DNA of 64,000 bases from CAVOGJ01 sp963700865 (GTDB taxonomy: Bacteria; Planctomycetota; Planctomycetia; Pirellulales; Pirellulaceae), in contig CAVOZC010000002.1 of NCBI GenBank assembly GCA_963700865.1, positions 62,001-126,000 of the forward strand, read 5' to 3'. The notes beneath the pieces are model-generated. The model did no database searches, was not told where the DNA came from, and was given only the letters and a program-made list of their open reading frames with translations. Below are positions 18,463 through 26,221 of this stretch, in pieces (positions within the stretch are counted from its first letter, which is position 1; every line of letters starts with the position of its first letter). The translations under genes and the position numbers were made by a program.

Positions 18463-19101
18463 ATGTGGGATATCGTCATTGTCGGGGCCGGCGGATTTGC
18501 TCGGGAGGTGGCGACCCTGCTGCCCGGCTTCCTCCCATCCGTGCCCTTCCGCCTGAAGGGGTTTCTGGGCAAAGACACGGGCGTCGCCACGGACTGCCCG
18601 TTGCCGGCACCGCTGCTCGGGGATCCGGAAACCTACCAACCAACTGCTACCGATCGCCTCGTGCTCGCCATCGGCGACATGCGAGCCCGACGCCGTATCG
18701 TCGAATCGCTGCGGGCCCAACAGGCCGTCTTTCCAACGCTCGTTCACGCCCAGGCCCTCGTCGCGCCGACCGCGGAACTGGCCGCAGGCGTCATCGTCTA
18801 TCCGTTCGCCGTCGTCTCCAACCGGGCTCGCCTGGAATCGTGTGTTAAATTGAACTACTACGCCTCCGTGGGGCACGATACACGGCTCGGCGCGTATTGC
18901 CTGTTGGCGCCCTATGCCACCGTGAACGGCTTCGGCATTCTTGAGGACGAGGTCTACATGAGCACGCATGCCACCGTGGCGCCTCAAGTGCATGTCGGTG
19001 CTCGCTCGAAGATCAGCGCCAACAGCGCTGCGATGCGGGACGTGCCGGCCGATCAATTGGTCTTTGGCGTGCCCGGTAAGGTCGCTCCGCAATGGTCATG
19101 A
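18463..19101 (+). CDS. NeuD/PglD-type sugar O/N-acyltransferase
   Basis: About 212 residues from ATG 18463. An N-terminal Rossmann-like domain (IVIVGAGGFAREV) binds the nucleotide sugar. The C-terminal half is a left-handed beta helix made of hexapeptide repeats (for example VYPFAVVSNRARLES, NYYASVGHDTRLG), with active-site-like His in VGHDT. Family members move an acetyl group from acetyl-CoA to an amino or hydroxyl group of a nucleotide sugar. Next to an acyl carrier protein and FabG-like reductase, it could instead use a longer acyl donor. Its stop overlaps the start of wecB by 10 bp, so the two are translated together. Confidence 0.85.
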   Translation: MWDIVIVGAGGFAREVATLLPGFLPSVPFRLKGFLGKDTGVATDCPLPAPLLGDPETYQPTATDRLVLAIGDMRARRRIVESLRAQQAVFPTLVHAQALVAPTAELAAGVIVYPFAVVSNRARLESCVKLNYYASVGHDTRLGAYCLLAPYATVNGFGILEDEVYMSTHATVAPQVHVGARSKISANSAAMRDVPADQLVFGVPGKVAPQWS

Positions 19102-20252
19102 AGAGGTCAAATAACATCGCCACATTAAAACCACTGCTGGTCTTTGGCACGCGACCGGAAGCGATCAAGATGGCTCCCGTTGTCCGTGCCTGCCAAACGC
19201 ATGCCGAGGTGCAGCCGGTCATTTGCGTCACCGGCCAGCATCGGGAAATGATGGCTCAAGTCACCGACTACTTTGGTATCCGGCCCGACATCGATCTGGC
19301 CCTGATGCAGCCGAATCAAACGTTGGCTGGACTGACGGCCGCCTGCGTTACGGCAATTGACGGAGTGTTGCAGCGGGAACAGCCCGACTGCATCGTCGTG
19401 CAGGGAGATACCACTACCGTCATGGCCGCCTCGGTTGCCGCCTTTTATCGGCGAACCCCCGTGGTCCACGTGGAAGCCGGCTTGCGAACCGGCGATTTGT
19501 ATTCCCCCTGGCCAGAAGAATTCAATCGCCGCGTCACGTCCTTGACGACCGCCCTGCACTGCGCGCCGACCACCGGTGCCGCCGCCAATCTGATAGCCGA
19601 AGGCATCGATCCGTCCAGCGTCCACGTCACCGGCAACACGGTGATCGACGCCCTGCTCTGGACCGTCGAGCGAGAGCGGGGCGCCGCGGCGCGATGGGAG
19701 GCCAAGTACGAGGCACTTGGCAAACAGCGAACGGTACTGATCACCGGCCATCGCCGTGAAAACTTTGGTGGTGGGTTCGCGAATATCTGTCAAGCCATTC
19801 GAGAGCTGGCCGAACGGTTTGCCGACGTGCAGTTTGTGTATCCGGTGCACCTCAATCCCCACGTCCAGGGACCGGTTCATGAACTGCTGGGCAACCTGCC
19901 CAACGTCCACCTGTTGTCCCCCGCGGCTTACCCGGAATTCGTCTGGCTGATGGACCGCAGCACGGTCATTCTGAGTGACTCGGGCGGCGTGCAGGAGGAA
20001 GCCCCGTCGCTGCAGAAACCGGTGCTGGTGATGCGGGATACGACCGAACGGCCCGAGGCGCTCGAGGCCGGAGCCGTCGAGCTGGTCGGCACGTCCGTGG
20101 AACGAATCGTGGAGCGGATGACCGCGCTACTGACGGATGCGGACGAATACGCCCGCCACCAGATTAAGGAGAATCCCTACGGGGACGGCCAAGCCGCCAC
20201 GCGGATCGTGGAGCTGATGGTGGGCCGGATCGAGCGGCGAGCCGAGGGGTAA
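19092..20252 (+). CDS. wecB: UDP-N-acetylglucosamine 2-epimerase
   Basis: This 386-residue non-hydrolysing epimerase interconverts UDP-GlcNAc and UDP-ManNAc. The sequence shows FGTRPEAIKMAPV at the N-terminus, VTGQHREM, VQGDTTT, HVEAGLRTGD, GHRRENFG and the C-terminal DSGGVQEEAPSL, all standard for the WecB family. It overlaps the preceding acyltransferase by 10 bp. ManNAc or a derivative is therefore a likely component of the polysaccharide. Confidence 0.95.
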   Translation: MVMKRSNNIATLKPLLVFGTRPEAIKMAPVVRACQTHAEVQPVICVTGQHREMMAQVTDYFGIRPDIDLALMQPNQTLAGLTAACVTAIDGVLQREQPDCIVVQGDTTTVMAASVAAFYRRTPVVHVEAGLRTGDLYSPWPEEFNRRVTSLTTALHCAPTTGAAANLIAEGIDPSSVHVTGNTVIDALLWTVERERGAAARWEAKYEALGKQRTVLITGHRRENFGGGFANICQAIRELAERFADVQFVYPVHLNPHVQGPVHELLGNLPNVHLLSPAAYPEFVWLMDRSTVILSDSGGVQEEAPSLQKPVLVMRDTTERPEALEAGAVELVGTSVERIVERMTALLTDADEYARHQIKENPYGDGQAATRIVELMVGRIERRAEG

Positions 20253-20314
20253 GGGTGGCAAATGCCGCACCATTCTCCGCAAAACGGGCCGTTTATAGAC
20301 ACAACGGCGCCAAA

Positions 20315-20338
20315 ATGAGATACTCAGGGGAGTCTCAT
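20315..20338 (+). promoter_or_regulatory. Hairpin between wecB and the pseudopilin-like gene
   Basis: ATGAGA-TA-CTC-AGGG-GAG-TCTCAT forms a 9-bp stem with a 2-nt bulge and a 4-nt loop, followed by ATCTTTATTGCTTATT. It could be a weak terminator of the operon ending in wecB or part of the leader of the next gene. The T tract is interrupted, so the assignment is tentative. Confidence 0.4.
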
Positions 20339-20383
20339 ATCTTTATTGCTTATTACGGGGCGCAGTCAGGAGAACGGTATCCG

Positions 20384-21460
20384 ATGCAAAACAAGATGAA
20401 CAGAAAAGCGTTCACGCTAGTAGAACTGCTGGTGGTGATTTCGATCATTGGCGTGCTGGCCGCGATCCTGCTGCCGGCCGTCAATGCGGCTCGAGGTGCT
20501 GCCCGGCAAACCGAATGCAGCAACAACATCCGCAACCTGGCACAGGCCGTCATCAACTATGATGCCTCCAAGAGTTCCATGCCACCGGTGGCGACGGCCG
20601 TGTGGTCCGACAATAGTGGCAATCCGTCGAACGAGTTGGTCGGTGGATTGATCTACTCGATTCTCCCCATGATTGAACAATCGGTCATCCGCGATGAAAT
20701 CGATGATCTGGTGGCTACGGCCAAACAGAACGGAACTCAACCGGTGTTGAGAAATATGGACTACCATATGGCGACCATACTCAGCGGCGATCCCGTGATC
20801 AAGCTGCTGTCCTGCCCCAGCAATCCTGCTTCCTCCGGTGGCATCGTGACGTCCGGGTATGTCGGCAACGGCGGGCACGTTGATTTTGTTTTTGGCACCA
20901 ATCAACCGGCCGATTTTCGTTCGAATGGCGCGTTGAGTACCAATTTTGCCGGTGCGAACTTCAAAGTCTCCAGCGACTATATTTCCTCGAATGACGGTAC
21001 CTCTCTGACGGCAATCGTCTCCGAGAATGTGCGTTTTACTTCCAATGGAACGTCCAGCGATTGGCGGCCGTCGTTCGTCAGCAGCGGACAGTATGTCAAT
21101 AACTACGCAGAGCGGGTGCAGTACCCGCATCAAATGCTGTGGGACTCGAATTACGATTCGATGGATGATCCACTCAAATTGGTGAATGGCAGTCCCACGA
21201 TTTTCACCGCGTTCAACAATCAGGCGGCAACGCTCGGGTCACTTGAGGCCTCGACGCCATCCAGCTTCCATCGTGGGGGCTTTCTGATGGCGTTTGCGGA
21301 TGGACATGTCTCGTACATCAACGAACGCATCGATTACCGCACCTACGCCCGCCTCCTGACGTGCGACGGTCGCAATGTCGTCGTCGCCGGGACGGCCAAC
21401 AACCCTTCTCTGAATTACCAACGACAGGCCATTTCGGACGACCAGCTCGAAGGCAACTGA
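20384..21460 (+). CDS. DUF1559 pseudopilin-like protein
   Basis: About 358 residues from ATG 20384, chosen because CAGGAGA lies about 11 nt upstream. The N-terminus is a type IV pilin/pseudopilin leader, K-A-FTLVELLVVISIIG, with the prepilin peptidase site before the phenylalanine. The following AILLPAVNAARGAARQTECSNN and the C-terminal FADGHVSYINERID are hallmarks of the DUF1559 family, greatly expanded in planctomycetes. The function of this family is unknown; secretion by a type II or pilus-like system is presumed. Its location inside a polysaccharide locus is unusual, though such genes are scattered widely in these genomes. Confidence 0.9.
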   Translation: MQNKMNRKAFTLVELLVVISIIGVLAAILLPAVNAARGAARQTECSNNIRNLAQAVINYDASKSSMPPVATAVWSDNSGNPSNELVGGLIYSILPMIEQSVIRDEIDDLVATAKQNGTQPVLRNMDYHMATILSGDPVIKLLSCPSNPASSGGIVTSGYVGNGGHVDFVFGTNQPADFRSNGALSTNFAGANFKVSSDYISSNDGTSLTAIVSENVRFTSNGTSSDWRPSFVSSGQYVNNYAERVQYPHQMLWDSNYDSMDDPLKLVNGSPTIFTAFNNQAATLGSLEASTPSSFHRGGFLMAFADGHVSYINERIDYRTYARLLTCDGRNVVVAGTANNPSLNYQRQAISDDQLEGN

Positions 21461-21554
21461 CGCGCTACCGGTATCCGCGGGCAATTCGACCATTCATCGC
21501 CTCGGCGGTCCCCCTGGGGCCGCCGATCGTGTTCCGCAAGTTCTTCTGCCACCA

Positions 21555-21833
21555 ATGGACCCACCAGACCAGACCGAGTTCACCTCCCCCGACCTGCCGC
21601 CCTTCGCTCGCGAGTGGTTGCGGCAGCGGCGCGTGGGTTTCAGGCGGATGCAGGAACTGCGCGATCAGGAATTGCGTGAGATGGACTCCCTGCAAGCCGG
21701 GGAGAACCTGGGCCTGCTCGACTGCTCACCGTCGATGGAAGACCCGTACGCTTGCGGATTGGTCCGGCAGCAGCGGTGGTTCCTCCGCGCTCGGCTGTTG
21801 GAATTACTGAACGAGCAGCAATCCGCCTCGTGA
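21555..21833 (+). CDS. Small protein paired with nucleotidyltransferase
   Basis: This 92-residue charged, helix-rich product (FAREWLRQRRVGFRRMQELRDQELREM) begins at ATG 21555 and overlaps the next gene by 4 bp (GTGA), so the pair is translationally coupled. I do not recognise a named family. A small charged protein coupled to a nucleotidyltransferase of the AbiEii/MNT kind has the layout of a toxin-antitoxin module, in which this would be the antitoxin. That is inference from layout only. Confidence 0.6.
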   Translation: MDPPDQTEFTSPDLPPFAREWLRQRRVGFRRMQELRDQELREMDSLQAGENLGLLDCSPSMEDPYACGLVRQQRWFLRARLLELLNEQQSAS

Positions 21834-22393
21834 ACGCAGCACCCCTGGTCGAATCGGCCGTCGCGTTGGAAGCCGTCTTGCGGCAAGCCGGCCTGTCGTT
21901 TTGCTTTATTGGCGGCATCGCCGTGCTCCGCTGGGGAGAAGTGCGGACTACCCGTGATTTGGATGTCACCGTCATGGCCGATTTCGGAAAGGAGGCGGTG
22001 GTTGTCGACAAGATCCTCCATCAGCTCACTCCCCGTGTCTCGGATGCCCGCGAATTCGCCCTCCTCAATCGCGTGCTCCTGGTTCGCGACCAACGGGGAA
22101 CGCCCATCGATATCGCTTTGGGAGCGATGCCATTCGAGGCACGCACGGTGGAACGGTCCTCAGCGTTCGAAATTGCCCCAAATCAATGGATCACAACCTG
22201 TTCCGCCGAAGACCTGGTGATCCACAAGGCGTTTGCGGGCCGTGACAAGGACTGGATGGATATTCGCGGCATCTTGAAGCGTAGCGGCAACAAGCTCGAT
22301 TGGGGAATCATTGAGGGAGAACTCACCGCCTTGGTCGCCCTCACCGAGGATCGGACTCCGCTGGAACGTTTAGCGAAGATGCGCGAGGGCTAG
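21830..22393 (+). CDS. AbiEii/MNT-like nucleotidyltransferase
   Basis: 187 residues from GTG 21830. The nucleotidyltransferase core is clear: FIGGIAVLRWG, then TTRDLDVTV, giving the GG...D-x-D motif that binds metal and NTP. C-terminal parts (SAEDLVIHKAFAGRDKDWMDI) match the AbiEii/DUF1814-like group. Members include toxin parts of type IV-like systems that nucleotidylate tRNA or other targets. No sugar-nucleotidyltransferase features are present, so it is probably unrelated to the polysaccharide pathway despite its place between wecB and rmlB. Confidence 0.75.
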   Translation: MNAAPLVESAVALEAVLRQAGLSFCFIGGIAVLRWGEVRTTRDLDVTVMADFGKEAVVVDKILHQLTPRVSDAREFALLNRVLLVRDQRGTPIDIALGAMPFEARTVERSSAFEIAPNQWITTCSAEDLVIHKAFAGRDKDWMDIRGILKRSGNKLDWGIIEGELTALVALTEDRTPLERLAKMREG

Positions 22394-22396
22394 GGT

Positions 22397-23471
22397 TTGA
22401 CTTCGTCCGACGAACGAGCAGTCGCTGGCCACCGCCCACCGGTCCCCGCCCATGTTCTCGTGACGGGCGGTTCCGGATTTATTGGCGCAGCACCTCGTCC
22501 GGCGGCTGCTAACCGATCCGAACGCGGCGGTGGTTAATTACGACAAGCTGACGTATGCCGCCCAGCCCGATCGCCTGGCAGACCTGGCCGCACATCCCCA
22601 ATACCGTTTTATTCACGCGGACGTTTGCGATGCCGCCCAGTTGGCCCGCGTCTTCACCGATTTTCAGCCATCCGTCGTGTTTCACCTGGCGGCCGAGACG
22701 CATGTCGATCGCTCGATCGTCTCGGCCGAGGATTTTATCCGGACCAACGTCGTGGGGACCCGCTGCCTGTTGGACGCGGCCACGGCCTACTACCGAGTTT
22801 TGGACGCCGCGCGGCAGGCCCGTTTTCGCCTGATCCATGTGTCGACCGATGAAGTGTACGGCAGCCTCGGTCCGCACGACCCGCCGTTTGACGAGGCCTC
22901 GCCCTATGCGCCCCGTTCCCCGTACGCGGCCAGCAAGGCGGCGGCCGACCACCTGGTGCGGGCCTGGTACCATACGCACGGGTTGCCCACGATCATCACG
23001 AATTGCTCGAACAACTACGGCCCCGGGCAGCATGTCGAGAAGCTAATCCCACTCAGCCTTTCCCGCGCTGCGGCGGGACAACCCATCCCGATTTACGGCC
23101 GAGGCGAGAACATTCGCGACTGGATTCACGTCACGGACCACGTCGCCGCGCTGCGGCTGGTGGCGGCTGAAGGGCGGACGGGGGAAACCTATCTGGTGGG
23201 CGGTCAGCACGAGTTGCGGAACATCGACCTGGTGCGGGAAATGTGCCGGCTGCTGGACGAGTTACGGTCTCCGCCGGCAGGCTGCCGTTCGCATGCCGAT
23301 CTGATCGAGTTCGTTGACGATCGACCGGGACACGATTTTCGTTACGCCATCGATGCGACGCGGATCCGCACGGAACTCGGTTGGCAGCCCCGGGTCGCGA
23401 TGGAAGTCGGACTGCGGGAGTTGGTGGAGCAATCAATCGAACCGGCGTCGACGGCGCACCATCCGCAATGA
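22397..23471 (+). CDS. rmlB: dTDP-glucose 4,6-dehydratase, frameshifted
   Basis: An extended SDR converting dTDP-glucose to dTDP-4-keto-6-deoxyglucose. The N-terminal nucleotide motif VLVTGGSGFIG lies in one frame (22454-22486) and the rest (QHLVRRLL onward) in another. Removing one G near 22487 restores FIGQHLVRRLL, so a one-base insertion is likely. Downstream marks are all present: HLAAETHVDRS, STDEVYGSL, SPYAASKAAADHLVRAW and NCSNNYGPGQHVEKLIPL. The TTG at 22397, 3 bp after the previous stop, is a tentative start. It overlaps rmlA by 4 bp (ATGA). Confidence 0.9.
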
Positions 23472-24337
23472 AGGGCATTCTGTTAGCGGGTGGTCATGGT
23501 CGGCGGCTTTATCCGTTGACGATTGCTGTCTCGAAGCAATTGCTGCCGGTCTATGACAAGCCCCTCGTCTACTACCCGCTCTCCGTGTTGATGTTGGCGG
23601 ACATTCGCGAAATCCTCATGGTCACCACGGCCGAGGACCAGCCCGCCATGCAGCGGCTGCTGGGCGATGGCAGCCAGTTGGGGTGTCGTTTCGAGTATGT
23701 GATCCAGCACCAGCCACGCGGTGTGGCCGAGGCACTGATTCTGGGTGAGGACTTCATTGGGGATGAGTCGGTGGCCCTGATCCTCGGAGACAACATCTTT
23801 TATGGTTCCGGCTTGGGGCAGCGCTTGCGGGATATTCAGGAACCCCAAGGGGGCCTGATTTTCGCGGCCCCCGTGCAAGACCCGCAGCGTTACGGGGTAG
23901 TGGAAGTCGCGGCGGACGGACGCGTGCGCTCGCTGGAAGAAAAACCGGCCAAGCCCAAGTCGCGTTTTGCGGTGCCGGGCCTGTACTTTTACAATGCACA
24001 GGTCTCCCAGATTGCCCGCTCCCTGAAACCCTCGACGCGCGGCGAGTTGGAGATCACGGCGGTCAATCAGGAGTACCTGCGGCGGGGCGAATTGGAGGTC
24101 AGCTTGCTGAACCGGGGTGTCGCTTGGCTGGATGCCGGCACGTTCCAGTCACTCAACGAGGCCTCGACGTTTGTCCGGGTCATCGAGGAACGGCAAGGCA
24201 CGAAGATCGGCTGCATCGAAGAGGTTGCCTATTATCGCCAATTCATTGACGATGAGCAGCTACGGCGGCTCGCAGCACGTTACGAACAGAGCGGCTATGG
24301 GGATTACCTCCAGCAGTTGATCAGCCAGCCCGGATGA
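23468..24337 (+). CDS. rmlA: Glucose-1-phosphate thymidylyltransferase
   Basis: 289 residues, starting at the ATG that overlaps the rmlB stop. The motifs KGILLAGGHGRRLYPLT, SKQLLPVYDKPLVYYPL, GDNIFYG and WLDAGTFQSL are diagnostic. It makes dTDP-glucose from Glc-1-P and dTTP, the substrate of rmlB. No rmlC or rmlD lies in the window, so the 4-keto sugar may go to an amino sugar through one of the DegT-family aminotransferases (33323, 60507) instead of rhamnose, or rmlCD are elsewhere. Confidence 0.95.
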   Translation: MKGILLAGGHGRRLYPLTIAVSKQLLPVYDKPLVYYPLSVLMLADIREILMVTTAEDQPAMQRLLGDGSQLGCRFEYVIQHQPRGVAEALILGEDFIGDESVALILGDNIFYGSGLGQRLRDIQEPQGGLIFAAPVQDPQRYGVVEVAADGRVRSLEEKPAKPKSRFAVPGLYFYNAQVSQIARSLKPSTRGELEITAVNQEYLRRGELEVSLLNRGVAWLDAGTFQSLNEASTFVRVIEERQGTKIGCIEEVAYYRQFIDDEQLRRLAARYEQSGYGDYLQQLISQPG

Positions 24338-24353
24338 CACTCCACGCACGACC

Positions 24354-25169
24354 ATGACAGCCAGACCTTTCGGCGAATACACATTCGGGATCGATCAGCC
24401 GCTGCTGCTGATTGCGGGACCCTGCGTCATTGAATCCGCGAAGCTCACACTGCAGATTGCCGAGGCGCTCGTGGCGCTGACCGAGGATCTTCCCGTGCAG
24501 CTGGTCTTTAAGGCCTCGTTTGACAAGGCGAATCGCACGAGCGTTCATTCACCGCGCGGTCCAGGCGTCGACAAGGGACTCGAGGTGCTGGAGAGTGTCC
24601 GTGAGCAGTTGCACGTGCCGGTGACCACGGATGTTCACTTGCCCGAACAAGCAGGCCCCGTGGCGGAAGTATGTGAGCTGCTCCAGATTCCGGCGTTCCT
24701 CTGCCGGCAGACGGATCTACTCGTCGCGGCCGCCCGGACCGGTCGGGCGGTCAACGTGAAGAAAGGTCAATTTGCGGCCCCCGCCGATATGAAGTACGTC
24801 GTCGAAAAGCTGACGGAGAGCGGCTGCGAACAGGTCTTGCTGTGCGAACGGGGCACGTTTTTCGGCTATGGCCGCCTCGTTAACGATATGGGGGCGCTGG
24901 TCGAAATGAGTCACTACGCACCGGTGGTCTTTGATGCGACGCACAGCGTGCAGCGACCCGGCAGCCAGGAGGGGACGACGGGTGGGAATCGGGAGCTGGT
25001 CATGCCACTCGCTTGTGCCGCCGCGGCGGTAGGTATATCGGGACTGTTCGTCGAAACGCATCCCGATCCGGATGCCTCGCCCAGCGATGGGGCGAATATG
25101 GTGGCGTTGGATCGGTTGAGGTCGTTGTTGGAGCGGGTGCTGGCCATTCGGGCGGCGGCTGTGGGATGA
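24354..25169 (+). CDS. kdsA: 3-deoxy-8-phosphooctulonate synthase (KDO-8-P synthase)
   Basis: This 271-residue enzyme condenses arabinose-5-phosphate with phosphoenolpyruvate. It shows IAGPCVIES, FKASFDKANRTSVHSPRGPG, TDVHLPEQA, PAFLCRQTDLL, VNVKKGQFAAP and FDATHSVQRPG, all characteristic. It starts at ATG 24354, 16 bp after rmlA. With kdsB it supplies CMP-KDO, for lipopolysaccharide core or as a unit of the exopolysaccharide. Confidence 0.96.
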   Translation: MTARPFGEYTFGIDQPLLLIAGPCVIESAKLTLQIAEALVALTEDLPVQLVFKASFDKANRTSVHSPRGPGVDKGLEVLESVREQLHVPVTTDVHLPEQAGPVAEVCELLQIPAFLCRQTDLLVAAARTGRAVNVKKGQFAAPADMKYVVEKLTESGCEQVLLCERGTFFGYGRLVNDMGALVEMSHYAPVVFDATHSVQRPGSQEGTTGGNRELVMPLACAAAAVGISGLFVETHPDPDASPSDGANMVALDRLRSLLERVLAIRAAAVG

Positions 25170-25477
25170 TGGGGCGGGGCGAAAAGTCGGATGCGTGGGA
25201 TGCGTGGGATGCGTGGGGGATGAGCTTGGGTACCGGCAAGTACAAGTACGAGTACGAGCACGAGCACGAGCACGAGCACGAGTAGGAGCACGAGCACGAG
25301 TAGGAGTAGGAGTAGGAGTAGGAGTAGGAGTGCTAGTACGAGCACGAGCAGGAAGATTAAGCCGAGGATTACGGGTAAGATTGAGATGAAGAGGTGGGGC
25401 TGGGAGGGTCGGTTGCTGATGCCTGGTGATGGTACGTTGGGTGGGAGCAGGATTCGCTGGTACCAGAGGTGGCCGTT
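25170..25477. repeat. Simple-sequence repeats between kdsA and kdsB
   Basis: This ~308-bp gap contains three copies of a 9-10-bp unit, GCGTGGGATGCGTGGGATGCG, at 25194-25220. A hexanucleotide tract follows (about 25245-25352), first ACGAGC/ACGAGT units, then AGGAGT units, then a few ACGAGC units. The tract is purine-rich on the plus strand. No gene is present. A ribosome binding site for kdsB (AGAGGTGG) lies at the right edge. Confidence 0.85.
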
Positions 25478-26221
25478 ATGAGCCGGGTGCTGGCCGTTAT
25501 TCCGGCTCGCTACGCTGCCACGCGGTTTCCGGGGAAGCCGTTGGCGTTGATTTGCGGCAAGCCGATGATCCAATGGATCTTTGAGGCGGCCCACGCCTGT
25601 CCGGGGATCGAGCGCACGGTGATTGCCACCGACGATCGGCGGATCGCGGCGGCGGCCGAGGCCTTTCAGGCGGAAGTGGCGCTGACGAGCAGCACGCATC
25701 AAACCGGAACCGACCGGCTGTGCGAGGTGGCCGAGCAGTTGCCCGCGTATCAGGTTTACGTGAACGTCCAGGGCGATCAGCCTTTTGTGAACGCGACCGC
25801 ACTGGCGCGGCTCTTGGAACCCTTCGGCGGTGACGATCCGCCGGAGATGGCGACCGTGGCTTGTCCCCTGGCGAACGAAGCGGCCGACGATCCCAACTCG
25901 GTCAAAGTGGTCTGCGACCGCGCCATGAATGCCATTTATTTTTCCCGCTGCAACATCCCGTACCGCCGCACATCGGTGCCGGTACCGGTCTATCACCACT
26001 TGGGATTGTATGCGTACACACGTGAGTTTCTCTTTCGCTTCCAGAGTTATGCACCGACGCCGCTGGAGCAGAGTGAACAGTTGGAACAATTGCGGGCGAT
26101 TGAGCAGGGGCACAGAATTCGCGTCAGCTTGATCGAACAGCCGTTGATCGAGGTCAACACGCCGGAGGATCTGGTGGTGGCGAACGCCGCCATGGCCCAG
26201 CAGCTCCGCGCTAGGGAATGA
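25478..26221 (+). CDS. kdsB: 3-deoxy-manno-octulosonate cytidylyltransferase
   Basis: 247 residues from ATG 25478, 7 nt after AGAGGTGG. Motifs are VIPARYAATRFPGKPL, HQTGTDRLCEV, VNVQGDQPFV and FSRCNIPYRR, typical of CMP-KDO synthetase. It activates KDO from the kdsA pathway with CTP. The stop overlaps the next start (ATGA at 26218), so the DnaJ-like gene may be co-translated. A KDO transferase is not seen in the window. Confidence 0.96.
   Translation: MSRVLAVIPARYAATRFPGKPLALICGKPMIQWIFEAAHACPGIERTVIATDDRRIAAAAEAFQAEVALTSSTHQTGTDRLCEVAEQLPAYQVYVNVQGDQPFVNATALARLLEPFGGDDPPEMATVACPLANEAADDPNSVKVVCDRAMNAIYFSRCNIPYRRTSVPVPVYHHLGLYAYTREFLFRFQSYAPTPLEQSEQLEQLRAIEQGHRIRVSLIEQPLIEVNTPEDLVVANAAMAQQLRARE

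Noticed and set aside
25000..26113. Reverse-strand 399-residue frame across kdsA and kdsB
   Set aside because: It is antisense to two conserved enzymes and its middle is the hexanucleotide tract read as Leu/Val repeats.
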